DNA of 64,000 nucleotides from assembly GCF_029266855.1 (NCBI RefSeq), contig NZ_JAQSWB010000002.1, positions 310,001-374,000 on the forward strand, given 5' to 3'. Positions within the stretch are counted from its first letter, which is position 1, and each line of letters begins with the position of its first letter. Position numbers and translations under genes: made by a program. Shown piece after piece: positions 26,936 through 35,219 of this stretch. Origin of the DNA: Fluviicola sp. GTDB lineage: Bacteria > Bacteroidota > Bacteroidia > Flavobacteriales_D > Crocinitomicaceae. Under the pieces are notes generated by a model, which worked only from the letters and a program-made list of their open reading frames with translations, was not told the DNA's origin and did no database searches.

Positions 26936-27001
26936 AATTAAGATAAGGATGTTTTGCATACTTTTTCAGCCTTAGCAAAAAGTATGAAAGAAAATATGAT
27001 T

Positions 27002-27658
27002 ATGAAGAAAAAAGCATTTCTCTTCGACCTCAACGGTACCATGATCCACGACATGGACTTTCATTTGGAAGTTTGGAACAAGATCCTGAATGAAGACCTC
27101 AAAGCGGGTTTAACCTTAGCCCAGGTAAAGCAGCAAATGTATGGAAAGAATCACGAGCTGCTGGACCGTGTTTTCGGAAAAGGGACGCTCGATGAGGAAA
27201 CGATCAGTCGATATTCCCAACGAAAAGAAGATCTCTACCAGGAACTGTATCGTCCGCACCTTGCACTGATTCCCGGTTTGGAAGATTTGTTGAGGAAAGC
27301 AGGTAATTCCGGAGTTTCCATGGCGATCGGATCGGCGGCAACGCGCTTCAGCATTGATTTTGTACTGGATAACCTGGATCTCCGTTCTTACTTCAAAGCA
27401 ATTGTCGGTGCAGAAGATGTTTCAAGAAGCAAACCCGATCCGGAGGTGTTTTTGAAAGGAGCGGAACTTTTGGGCATTGAGCCGGAATCGTGTATCGTAT
27501 TCGAAGATGTGCCGAAAGGAGCAGAAGCAGCATTGAATGCGGGAATGAAGGCAATAATTGTTACAACTACCCATTCTCCTGAAGAATTTGCTCAATACCC
27601 GAATATCTTGTTTTTCATCGAGGATTATACTGATCCCCGTCTTACCTCTTTGTTTTAA
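27002..27658 (+). CDS. HAD-superfamily hydrolase, beta-phosphoglucomutase-like, with DxN variant
   Basis: This is a Rossmann-fold HAD enzyme with a helical cap, 218 residues from ATG 27002. Upstream in-frame ATGs add an unlikely leader. Motif I is 'FDLNGTMIHD', with nucleophile D9. The usual second aspartate is N11, so the general acid/base of phosphatases and mutases is changed. Motif II lies in 'AIGSAATRFS', motif III Lys in 'RSKPDPEVFL' and motif IV in 'IVFEDVPKGAEAA'. The cap and the KPDPE text place it beside beta-phosphoglucomutases and sugar phosphatases. The long 5' leader (26756-27001) contains the large inverted repeat. Confidence 0.88.
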   Translation: MKKKAFLFDLNGTMIHDMDFHLEVWNKILNEDLKAGLTLAQVKQQMYGKNHELLDRVFGKGTLDEETISRYSQRKEDLYQELYRPHLALIPGLEDLLRKAGNSGVSMAIGSAATRFSIDFVLDNLDLRSYFKAIVGAEDVSRSKPDPEVFLKGAELLGIEPESCIVFEDVPKGAEAALNAGMKAIIVTTTHSPEEFAQYPNILFFIEDYTDPRLTSLF

Positions 27659-27668
27659 ATAAATCCCA

Positions 27669-27709
27669 ATTCATCATTCGGAATTCGATATTCGTAATTC
27701 AGATTTCCG
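27669..27709. repeat. Dispersed TTCGTAATT-type intergenic repeat
   Basis: The stretch is made of repeated ATTCG, GAATTCG and TTCGTAATTC words and resembles those at 9577-9596 and 36531-36560. A weak -7 box, TATCTTCA, follows at about 27710 and may drive the next gene. Confidence 0.45.
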
Positions 27710-27737
27710 TATCTTCACTTTAACAAATAGCATTACC

Positions 27738-28880
27738 ATGAATATCATTCTTCACGATAACGAATTGCACCTGCGCTTTGCACCATTAACGCTTACACGG
27801 CCTATTGGTGATCTGAGAGTGGGAATTTTGACCAACAAGGAACGATGGGAAAAATGGATTCCGGAAGCTACGATTTCCTTTCAAACCGAGAAGTATCTTT
27901 CTAAGAAGTTTCCGCGTTTAGATGGTGAAGGAGAAGTGGAAGTAAATGCTGCAATCATTCCGAATGAAGCTATTGCCGCGGCAGTGGTGCATCTGGAAGA
28001 AAACCAGGTCTTGATTTCAGAGAATACCTGGATCGCGCGAAGAGGGAATGCTACTGAAAAAATCAAATGGACGGAACAGCATCCTTTGGAACTGACCCAG
28101 CGCTGGGATTTATTCCAGAAGAATGATGAAATTTTGATAGCTGATTACTTTTTACTTACTGGCGGACGGGAATCGCAATACATACCGGCTTCAAATACAA
28201 TTATTGGCGATCCTTCATTGATCTTCCTTGAAGCTGGAGCATCAGTCGAGGGTTCCTTCCTGAACACGTCTTCCGGACCTATTTATATTGCCAAAGATGC
28301 TGAAATCATGGAAGGATCAATGATCCGCGGACCGTTTTCTCTTGGCGAACATGCAGTAGTAAAAATGGGTTCCAAGATCTACGGAGCAACCACTATCGGG
28401 CCGTTTTGCAAAGTAGGAGGCGAGATAACCAATTGTGTGTTCCAGGCATACTCCAATAAGGGCCACGATGGTTTCTTAGGGAATTCCTTGGTAGGAGAAT
28501 GGTGCAATTTTGGTGCGGATACCAATACCTCGAACCTGAAGAATAATTATTCCATGATCCGTTCCTGGTCGTATGAAACGGGTGCTGAAGTGGAAACCGG
28601 TATGCAGTTTATGGGTGTTTGTATGGGAGATCACAGCAAATGTGCGATCAATACCATGTTCAATACGGCAACGGTAGTGGGTGTTTCCTGCAATATTTTT
28701 GGCGGAGATTTTCCTAAGAAATTTATCCCTTCGTTTTCCTGGGGAGCTGTGAACGGAACCGAATTATTCGAACTGATCAAAGCCAAAGATGCTGCCAATG
28801 CAATGATGAAAAGACGCGGTTTGGAACTCACCGAAGGCGATCACTACATCTTTGACTATCTGGCAAAACACGGCGGATAA
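27738..28880 (+). CDS. Alternative Bacteroidota GlmU: sugar nucleotidyltransferase plus left-handed beta-helix
   Basis: The protein (380 residues) fits the Bacteroidota family annotated as UDP-GlcNAc diphosphorylase/glucosamine-1-phosphate N-acetyltransferase (TIGR03991). That family would make UDP-GlcNAc for peptidoglycan and lipid A. The N-terminal part begins 'LRFAPLTLTRPIGDLRVGIL', a nucleotidyltransferase-like signature shorter than in classical GlmU. The C-terminal half is a hexapeptide-repeat beta-helix ('GSMIRGPFSLGEHAVVKMGSKIYG' and 'GPFCKVGGEITNCVF'), ending 'GRLTEG'-like text (here GLELTEGDHYIFDYL). The link to UDP-GlcNAc is established for the family by context rather than proven here. 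Confidence 0.85.
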   Translation: MNIILHDNELHLRFAPLTLTRPIGDLRVGILTNKERWEKWIPEATISFQTEKYLSKKFPRLDGEGEVEVNAAIIPNEAIAAAVVHLEENQVLISENTWIARRGNATEKIKWTEQHPLELTQRWDLFQKNDEILIADYFLLTGGRESQYIPASNTIIGDPSLIFLEAGASVEGSFLNTSSGPIYIAKDAEIMEGSMIRGPFSLGEHAVVKMGSKIYGATTIGPFCKVGGEITNCVFQAYSNKGHDGFLGNSLVGEWCNFGADTNTSNLKNNYSMIRSWSYETGAEVETGMQFMGVCMGDHSKCAINTMFNTATVVGVSCNIFGGDFPKKFIPSFSWGAVNGTELFELIKAKDAANAMMKRRGLELTEGDHYIFDYLAKHGG

Positions 28881-29285
28881 GCTGTTCCGGCTTTTGCTTA
28901 TTTCATGAATAAAAAATCTGCGTTGATCTATCAAATCTGCGTGAGATTTATCTTACATGTTGGTTGCTTGAAATACGCTATTTCTTCTGTGTTCCTGCGC
29001 CAACGCTAAGGCGCAAGCGTTCTGTGGGAGATAATGATCCAAATTAAGCCTAGGACTTATTTCAAAGTCGTTTATGGATGGAATGTTCCTTCTTTGTGTT
29101 CTTTTACCTTGCATCACGTCATTTCTGACTATGCTTCGTCTTCAAAAGCCTTGCTTTTTCTTCTTTGCGGTTAAAAACACACCTGTTTACATAAATGATA
29201 CAAAAAGAATCAGCGTAATCAGCATACCCGATAGCTATCGGGATGCGGGAAAAAGTGAATGTGTTACTATCTGCGCTCCTCTGTT
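28881..29285. other. 405-nt intergenic region with decayed short repeats
   Basis: I see no convincing gene. The region holds ATCTGCG-type words (28915-28949, like 42744-42775) and GCGCCAACGCT/AGCGTT words near 29000. It also holds the perfect 16-nt palindrome CCCGATAGCTATCGGG at 29227-29242, a repeat common in Bacteroidota genomes. A 71-codon open frame at 29074-29289 has no start signal and runs into the next gene. The area looks like an accumulation of small repeats between convergent genes. Confidence 0.6.
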
Positions 29286-30278
29286 TTAATCTCCCCCGTG
29301 CTGCGAACACAAACCATTCGGACTTTTAGTCTTGTGTTTACATCTTTTTTTGGCCTGCGTTTTCCCGGAACACTGAACAGCTGTGCTTCTTTCCTCTTTT
29401 ACAGCGGGCTCGTGCTTTTCTGTTTCAACTGAACTTTTTGATGAGTTCCAGGTCCAGCAGTCAATGCAAAGTGTCTTTTCAATAACTGTTTCCTGGTCGT
29501 CAGGCAGGCCAGGATAAAAATCAATTCCGCTTAGTTTTTCAATGCTGTCAATGGATACCGCAAAGGTGCGCGGATCATTTTTAGAAGCAGTATTTGGCAT
29601 AATAAATCCGATTCCTTTTACACCGGGATCGGAATAATCCAAAACAACTTTGTAGTAATATTTCGGAACGGAGACTTTGTTTTTTCCGATTGTTTTGAGC
29701 CCTTTTGAGAGAAGAGGCCCGGTGACGATATAAATGGAATTGTTTTCAATGGCCCATTCTCTGACCAGTTCTTCTGTTTTCTTCCAGATTCCCCTGTTGA
29801 AACTAGGTTCCTGCGGACTCATATTGCTGTAGTAAAAACTTTCGGCAACCGTAATTTCCGACCAGCCCATATCTGCTGCGGGAGCTAAGTGACCTCTGTC
29901 ATAACCCGATCCCAGGTAATCCTTATCACAAGCCGTCCCTGTTTTTACTTCCGGATCCAAAAGGAATTTGTCGGTTCTTTCAAACAGATTATTGGTCTCT
30001 TTTTTCGTCAGTTCATAAGCCACCCACTGTGCCTGTTCATGCGTTTCGTTATATACAAAAGAATAAGCAGCATGAGTAATTACCAGCTCGTTGGAACCGG
30101 TTTTCGGGATTTCCAATTTCAGAATTGATTTCGGTTTAATGAAATTCAATGAACTTTCCGGTTTTGTAGAAAGGCTGTCATCGTGAAGCGCAAGGTCTTT
30201 TCCGGTGGTTTTATTCTCTGCTTGTGCGAAAACAACTGATTGAACGGATAGGCAAATTAAAATGATCAATGCTTTCAT
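29286..30278 (-). CDS. Exported DNA/RNA non-specific endonuclease with C-terminal Cys/His tail
   Basis: This is a secreted or periplasmic beta-beta-alpha-metal nuclease of 330 residues. A signal peptide (MKALIILICLSVQSVVFAQA) is followed by the Endonuclease_NS domain. The catalytic motif is DRGH (127-130, H130) in 'GYDRGHLAPAADM', and N161 in 'SFNRGIWKKTEE' is the metal-binding Asn. The last 30 residues form a separate module, C303-x9-C313-x10-C324-x2-H327, which resembles the small 'CxG...C..KxK...C..H' modules appended to many bacterial and phage proteins and probably binds a metal. Nucleic-acid scavenging or defence against extracellular DNA are possible roles. It converges on the GlmU-like gene. 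Confidence 0.9.
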   Translation of the reverse strand: MKALIILICLSVQSVVFAQAENKTTGKDLALHDDSLSTKPESSLNFIKPKSILKLEIPKTGSNELVITHAAYSFVYNETHEQAQWVAYELTKKETNNLFERTDKFLLDPEVKTGTACDKDYLGSGYDRGHLAPAADMGWSEITVAESFYYSNMSPQEPSFNRGIWKKTEELVREWAIENNSIYIVTGPLLSKGLKTIGKNKVSVPKYYYKVVLDYSDPGVKGIGFIMPNTASKNDPRTFAVSIDSIEKLSGIDFYPGLPDDQETVIEKTLCIDCWTWNSSKSSVETEKHEPAVKEERSTAVQCSGKTQAKKRCKHKTKSPNGLCSQHGGD

Positions 30279-30753
30279 AAGTTCCTGTTTCAGAGTTCAG
30301 AGTGAACACACAAACCTAGTCATCTCAAGCTTGAAAACCAACAGTGTTTTCCACATTTTTTCCGTGTGGGAAACCACAAGAATAATTCACCTGAACACCT
30401 CATGGACATAGTTCTGGAATAGTATAAGTATACAGCGTAGGTAGAGCGACTATAAAGCGACTATATCCCGTAGTTAAAGTATAGATACCCCACCTTGAGA
30501 CGTAGCGACTGTAAAGTCTGCTACTGTCTCCTTTTACACTGCGAAACTTTAGTGAAGCAGTGTTTTACATTCAAACTACGAAGCTCGAAAGAGCGTTGAA
30601 AGCCCTGACCGTAGCGACTGTAAAGTCTGCTACTGTCTGTACTGAATTTTAAAGATCACCTGATTCAAGTTGTTTTTTTCATCCAACCCTTTTGGAATCA
30701 TCATCGTTCTTCCTGTTAGGTAACAAGAATGTTTAACACCTAAAAAAATCAAC
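30279..30753. other. 475-nt intergenic region carrying a 29-nt direct repeat
   Basis: No gene is seen. Two identical 29-nt copies lie at 30501-30529 and 30610-30638. Related shorter text (TAGAGCGACTATAAAGCGAC) is at about 30440. The region separates the divergent nuclease and T9SS-protein genes, so it must also hold both promoters. I could not find a clear -33/-7 pair for either. Confidence 0.6.
30501..30638. repeat. Pair of identical 29-nt hairpin repeats (GTAGCGACT...GCTAC)
   Basis: Each copy can fold, with GTAGC pairing to GCTAC and GACT to AGTC around GTAA, leaving one bulged T. The copies are in direct orientation with their starts 109 nt apart. This is a REP-like element, not a CRISPR: there are only two copies and the spacing is too large. 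Confidence 0.7.
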
Positions 30754-33606
30754 ATGAAGATAATTTCTACCTGTCTCGTTCTGTTAATAAGCGGATTTGC
30801 TTTTTCACAATTCAACAGAACTTTTATGCACGCCAACTGGTCTGGTGCCGCATCTTTTACTAACTATAGCTATTACGATTCTCAAAACAAAGTTGTCCTG
30901 TGCAGCGCACAGGGAAGTGGAGCGAATGAAGCCAGTATTGTTACGCAATACATTTCCAAATATGGCGACCTGGAATCATTTGATCAGCAGACATATCCGG
31001 TAGACCTCCCGGGGACAATGCAGTTTACCATGTTGCTGACAGCCATTGAGCAAGGGAACGAACGCTACTATGTTTTAGGTGCAGGCTCTCCTTCTTCCAT
31101 GAAATTGCTTTGGTTGAAGGTGAATAAAACTACCGGAGCCTTGTTAAGTACTCTCACAAGTACCGGAAATTACAAGACTTCCTATTTCGAACCGAAATTG
31201 ATAGGGAATGAATTGGTAACTTATGCAGTGAAAAGTTCTGGTGGTTTGGTACGCATTGCCTTAAATACCGGGACGTTTTCTGCACCCACAGAGGAATTGG
31301 TAAGTGCTGCTATCACAAGCACAGCTACTTTTACAAATACATTGACATCCGGTTTTAAAAGTGGAAATGTATTTGTTCTAAACGGACTGGAGAAAGTGGT
31401 TTGGGGTGTTGGAGTTCCTTCGGCAATTATCTATACACGTACAGCAGCAAATACCTATACAACGCAAAATATCGGAATTACAACTCAACGTTCGGTAAGC
31501 TCTTTTTTAATCGATCCAACAACCATTGGAATTACAAATGGGATCAATATTGAACACTACAATGCAGCGGGAACATTGACCAATACCGGATTCTTCTCAT
31601 GGCCGGCAAATTCGATCGCAAGCCAGGTTGAATATGCAAATAATCAGTACCATATTTATTACAAGTATTCAAATGTAACGAACGGAATTTTCTTTAAGAC
31701 GGATCAGGCTTTTCAGATCCTGGACTCGGTATCTACGAATGTATCGATCTATCATTTGTTTAAATCTTCCAATGGCATGCTAGTGATTGGTTCGGATAGC
31801 GAAAAGGGATTATCCCTTGATTTGACCGGAAATGTGAAAATGGGAAGAACAGCTTATTGTGAGGCATACTCATCTCTTCCGGCTTTAAGATACGAGGAGT
31901 ATGGAACGGAATTGACATCTGGTCAGAATTTAAGTGCAAGCATCGGGTTGGGAACAAAAGTAATCACAAGTCCTTACGGATTACCCGGAGCAACTTACGA
32001 CGGTCTCTCTGGCTGTTACAACTTAAGTGAGCACTTTGTAGGCTTTATCGGATCGAATGATACGGTTTCAAATCCCTTGTCAAGCTTTTCGGATCAGTAC
32101 GATGAACTTCCCGGTCCATATACCACAAGCGCATTGTATGATGAACTTCTCGAGGCAAAATACAATCGCCCGTATCATTTAAGCCTTCAAATGATAGAAG
32201 ATCATATTGATTCGGTGCAATCTGGTTCTTCAACTTATATTCCTGTTTGGCAAATTAGGAATTGGCCGGCACACGGGAATGCAGCTTTAGGTCAGGCAGC
32301 AGATCTTGCCCCTTTTGTAGATAATAATTCAAACGGAGTCTATGAACCGCTTCAGGGTGAATATCCAAAAATATATGGAAACGATTGTGTGTTCAGTATT
32401 ACGCATTACAGAGATAACGGGAACACCGATAAAGCGCTTGAATTTCACAGTTATGTCTACACCCAGGCTTGTGATACCACAGAAACTTTTGATAATGTAT
32501 TGATGCGCAAAGTTCAGATCCATTCTCGTGGAGCAATCATTGATTCGTTGTTCTTTGGCGGACGTTTTGACGGGGACCTTGGAAATTTCAGCGATGATTA
32601 TGCAGGAACAAATGTAGGGCTTGGATTAGTTTATAATTACAATGCCGATGCGTTTGATGAAAACAACTCGGGAAGAATCGGTTACCAGGATACACTTGCT
32701 GCTCAGGGACTCATGGTGTTAAAAGGATTCAAGCAGGCCAATGATGGCTTAGACAATGCGATCGGGATTCTACCCGGGCAATCGGTAAATGGTTATGGTT
32801 TCAATGATGGGATTGTAGATAATGAATACACTGGCCTGTCTTCAGTGAATATATTCTCCGGAACCAATGCCCCGATTGGAATGTCTGACCCAACTTCTGC
32901 TACTCAATGGTACAATGTATTGAATGGATTGTTCCGGTTTGGTGATCAGATGTATTATGGAGGAAATGGATTTCCCGGAGGATCATGTGTAACAACGATT
33001 GAGACAAATTACATGTATCCAGGAGATTCAGACACTTTGAATTGGGGGACTGAAGGTGTTGACCCCGGATTTGCGTGGTCGGAATTTGAACCATGTGGAA
33101 GCGGATCAACTTCAAATCCTGCTGGCGATCGCAGAGGTGGATACTCCTTTGGTAAAACTGCTTTAAACAATGGCGGTGTTGTTGAATTGGATTATGCGTA
33201 TTTGATTAAACGCCAGTCTGCTCCGGCAGCTACTATTTTCGAACCGGTAACTGATTTATTCACGAAAGCGAGTGCAATTAGAAGCGCATTTTTATCCAAT
33301 GACGGACCATGTGGAATTAACTTTGATCCGATCCCTGAAGATTTGGGAATTGGAGAGAACTCAACAAACGGGGAAGATCTCTTCACAGTCTACCCGAATC
33401 CGACTGCCGGTCTTATCCGCGTTAACGGAATTTCAGAAACAGGAGCAACCATCCGTATCTTTGATATGAATGGAAAACTCTTGCAAACGGTAACGGATTA
33501 CCAGGCAATGCAGGTAATTGATCTAAGCGAATTGGAAGGAAACCTCTTCATTCTGCAAATTAGCTCGGATTCTAAAACAGCACAGGAAAGAGTTGTTAAA
33601 TATTAA
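30754..33606 (+). CDS. Secreted protein with T9SS type A C-terminal sorting domain
   Basis: This is an exported protein of 950 residues with a signal peptide (MKIISTCLVLLISGFAFSQ). Its Por-secretion-system C-terminal domain of about 75 residues begins 'DLFTVYPNPTAGLIRV' and ends 'AQERVVKY'. That domain is the T9SS type A signal, which is cleaved on export while the protein is attached to the surface or released. The roughly 850 residues between match no domain that I recognise. They are rich in Ser, Thr, Gly, Asn and Tyr, and contain few cysteines and possible calcium-binding stretches (DNNSNGVYEP, DENNSGR). A structural or enzymatic role cannot be chosen. Confidence 0.88.
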   Translation: MKIISTCLVLLISGFAFSQFNRTFMHANWSGAASFTNYSYYDSQNKVVLCSAQGSGANEASIVTQYISKYGDLESFDQQTYPVDLPGTMQFTMLLTAIEQGNERYYVLGAGSPSSMKLLWLKVNKTTGALLSTLTSTGNYKTSYFEPKLIGNELVTYAVKSSGGLVRIALNTGTFSAPTEELVSAAITSTATFTNTLTSGFKSGNVFVLNGLEKVVWGVGVPSAIIYTRTAANTYTTQNIGITTQRSVSSFLIDPTTIGITNGINIEHYNAAGTLTNTGFFSWPANSIASQVEYANNQYHIYYKYSNVTNGIFFKTDQAFQILDSVSTNVSIYHLFKSSNGMLVIGSDSEKGLSLDLTGNVKMGRTAYCEAYSSLPALRYEEYGTELTSGQNLSASIGLGTKVITSPYGLPGATYDGLSGCYNLSEHFVGFIGSNDTVSNPLSSFSDQYDELPGPYTTSALYDELLEAKYNRPYHLSLQMIEDHIDSVQSGSSTYIPVWQIRNWPAHGNAALGQAADLAPFVDNNSNGVYEPLQGEYPKIYGNDCVFSITHYRDNGNTDKALEFHSYVYTQACDTTETFDNVLMRKVQIHSRGAIIDSLFFGGRFDGDLGNFSDDYAGTNVGLGLVYNYNADAFDENNSGRIGYQDTLAAQGLMVLKGFKQANDGLDNAIGILPGQSVNGYGFNDGIVDNEYTGLSSVNIFSGTNAPIGMSDPTSATQWYNVLNGLFRFGDQMYYGGNGFPGGSCVTTIETNYMYPGDSDTLNWGTEGVDPGFAWSEFEPCGSGSTSNPAGDRRGGYSFGKTALNNGGVVELDYAYLIKRQSAPAATIFEPVTDLFTKASAIRSAFLSNDGPCGINFDPIPEDLGIGENSTNGEDLFTVYPNPTAGLIRVNGISETGATIRIFDMNGKLLQTVTDYQAMQVIDLSELEGNLFILQISSDSKTAQERVVKY

Positions 33607-33610
33607 CCGC

Positions 33611-33658
33611 TGTCAGTTCGAGTTCCCTTAGCATAGCGAAGGAGTATCGAGAACGACA
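33611..33658. repeat. TGTCAGTTCGAG...TATCGAGAACGACA inverted repeat
   Basis: Imperfect inverted ends (TGTC-GTTC and GAAC-GACA) enclose the CTTAGCATAGCGAAG core. Such elements are frequent in Flavobacteriia intergenic regions. It lies just after the stop of the T9SS protein. Confidence 0.55.
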
Positions 33659-33671
33659 CAAACCTTTATTC

Positions 33672-33704
33672 AAAACCCATTCGTCATTGGATGAATGGGT
33701 TTTT
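33672..33704. terminator. Bidirectional terminator between convergent genes
   Basis: AAAACCCATTC (33672-33682) and GAATGGGTTTT (33693-33703) pair over 11 bp around a 10-nt loop, with A and T flanks on both sides. Confidence 0.8.
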
Positions 33705-34317
33705 AATTTTCTAGTTCATACATCTTCCTGGAAACACGCACACGTAATTCTTTTGAAACCTGCTGCACCAATTCCATAGTCTCCCGATACATCCCTCGTA
33801 CTTTCGGAGCATTGCACTCATCTGTTTTCGATTTGAGTTTGTCCCATGAATTTCCTTCTTCTGTCCAGGATCCCACCAAAACACCGTACCTGTAGAGTGA
33901 GGCACTGACTACAAAACGAAGGGAAGAATAATAGACGTAATTAACCGGATTCCCAAAAGAACAACTGTCAATATATCCTTCCCGGTTCATTGATTCGTTC
34001 AGGTTCATAGATGTTATTATCAGCACATAATCGGCGGTGTCGTTTTGAAGAATGACCTTGTTTTTATCCAGGTAAGAGATGAGTTTCGAATTAAACCTGG
34101 AAGCAATTTCATTAGTGGAATAATCATGTGCATAATTCGGGCTGTGCCACGATTCGGTGGGATCATTCGGGTCGAAAGGCGGGAAGTAACCTTCCGGATA
34201 AACTTCTGAATTGGCAGGTGTAATGAATTGAACATCAACTGCGTGTTTTAATGTTTTACCCTTTTTACAGGAAATAAAAAGCAACGACAACATCAAAATG
34301 GATAGAACAGGTTTCAT
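33703..34317 (-). CDS. Putative lipoprotein of unknown function, 204 aa
   Basis: The N-terminus MKPVLSILMLSLLFISCKKGK carries a lipobox ending in Cys17. The mature part contains proline- and acid-rich text ('PEGYFPPFDPNDPTE') and then a domain with 'NDTADYVLIITSMNLNES' and 'CSFGNPVNYVYYSSLRFVVSASLYRYGVLVGSW'. This is the pattern of outer-membrane assembly or LptE-like beta-sandwich lipoproteins, but it is too weak to assign. A TTGGCAC-N5-TTGA element at 34343-34359 may be its promoter. Confidence 0.75.
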   Translation of the reverse strand: MKPVLSILMLSLLFISCKKGKTLKHAVDVQFITPANSEVYPEGYFPPFDPNDPTESWHSPNYAHDYSTNEIASRFNSKLISYLDKNKVILQNDTADYVLIITSMNLNESMNREGYIDSCSFGNPVNYVYYSSLRFVVSASLYRYGVLVGSWTEEGNSWDKLKSKTDECNAPKVRGMYRETMELVQQVSKELRVRVSRKMYELEN

Positions 34318-34342
34318 GCATGTAGTTTAATCACCGACCGAA

Positions 34343-34359
34343 ATCAAATTGCGTGCCAA
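34343..34359 (-). promoter_or_regulatory. Candidate sigma-54-like -24/-12 element
   Basis: On the minus strand TTGGCACGCAATTTGAT has GG and the -12 TTG in sigma-54 spacing (GGCAC, 5 nt, TTGA in place of TTGC). The predicted start near 34333 leaves a 16-nt leader. No TAnnTTTG box is present instead. Confidence 0.35.
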
Positions 34360-34474
34360 TCGTTAATTTTTTGTTAAGCTAAATGCTAAGACTTAATTAT
34401 TTAGTCCTGATGTCTTATAGTCTTAATATCCTGATATCAAAAAAAGTTATCTTCGTTAAAGAAACTTTCGGCTT

Positions 34475-34684
34475 ATGAAAAAAGAATACTGGGACGTTAG
34501 CGACGAGCAAGTCATTGAAAAAACCGGCAAATCGATTGCTTTTTGGATGGAAACCCTGAAAGATTTTAATGCAGGAGAAAAGAAATCCAATGAAGTGGTC
34601 GCATTTCTGCAGGAAATACATGCCGTTCCCCGTTATTGGGCAAGAACACTTACCACCCTTTTTTTGAAAAGTACCGTGAATTGA
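34475..34684 (+). CDS. Small DUF4287-like protein, 69 aa
   Basis: This short cytoplasmic protein contains the TGKS...W...L pattern of DUF4287 proteins ('EKTGKSIAFWMETLKDF'). A terminal 'IHAVPRYWARTLTTLFLK' takes the place of the usual 'glghgyAntiv' segment. DUF4287 proteins are small, widespread and without known function. A -7-like TATCTTCG lies about 19 nt before the ATG. The next gene starts 43 nt downstream on the same strand. Confidence 0.65.
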   Translation: MKKEYWDVSDEQVIEKTGKSIAFWMETLKDFNAGEKKSNEVVAFLQEIHAVPRYWARTLTTLFLKSTVN

Positions 34685-34727
34685 CGCTTCCAAAGTTTAC
34701 CTTCTTTAAAAATGGACATCAATCGGT

Positions 34728-35213
34728 ATGAAAAAGTTAATTTCGGTTAGCCTGATTTTTGTTTTCATTCATTTCACCGGAAAATCACAGGGAACTTTCA
34801 CCTTTTCTGATACTGTCGTTGTAGCAGGTCAGCAGCGCGAACTGACAGATATTCGTTTCGCAATTTGCAATCATTCACCATTGATATACGATAGCACGAA
34901 CATAAATGAACTGGACAGCCTGATTGATTTTCTGCAAAAGAACAGGCAAATTTCAATTGAGATTGGAGTTCATACGGATTCCAGGGGAAGTGATTCGATG
35001 AATTTAAAGATTTCTCAAATGCGCGCCGATTCCGTGAGGGAATATTTAACCAAACGTGGTGTGGAAAATTCCAGGATGCTTGCAAAAGGCTACGGAGAAA
35101 CGCAATGCCTTGTTTCTGAAGAAGAAATCAATCGATACAAAAAGACAAACAAAGCGCAATACAATAAATTGCACATAGCAAACCGCAGAACCGTAATAAC
35201 AATTATCCCTTAA
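34728..35213 (+). CDS. OmpA-family peptidoglycan-binding protein
   Basis: This is an exported protein of 161 residues with a signal peptide (MKKLISVSLIFVFIHFTGKSQ). It has one OmpA C-terminal domain. The peptidoglycan-binding core is 'IGVHTDSRGSDSMNLKISQMR' followed by 'ADSVREYLTKRGVENSRMLAKGYGE', with the conserved Asp and Arg that grip diaminopimelate. There is no beta-barrel or lipobox, so it is a soluble periplasmic OmpA-like protein. It converges on the desaturase gene with a 6-nt gap. Confidence 0.88.
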   Translation: MKKLISVSLIFVFIHFTGKSQGTFTFSDTVVVAGQQRELTDIRFAICNHSPLIYDSTNINELDSLIDFLQKNRQISIEIGVHTDSRGSDSMNLKISQMRADSVREYLTKRGVENSRMLAKGYGETQCLVSEEEINRYKKTNKAQYNKLHIANRRTVITIIP

Positions 35214-35219
35214 ACAATC

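Noticed and set aside
29074-29289. 71-codon open frame in the repeat-rich gap
   Set aside because: It has no promoter or ribosome-binding signal, consists partly of repeat text and runs into the nuclease gene.
30501-30638. Possible CRISPR array (two 29-nt identical repeats)
   Set aside because: There are only two copies with 80 nt between them, each repeat folds as a REP-like hairpin, and no cas genes are present.
33711-34238. Alternative minus-strand frames inside the lipoprotein gene
   Set aside because: The lipoprotein frame has a clear lipobox and full length; the others have no recognisable start or composition.
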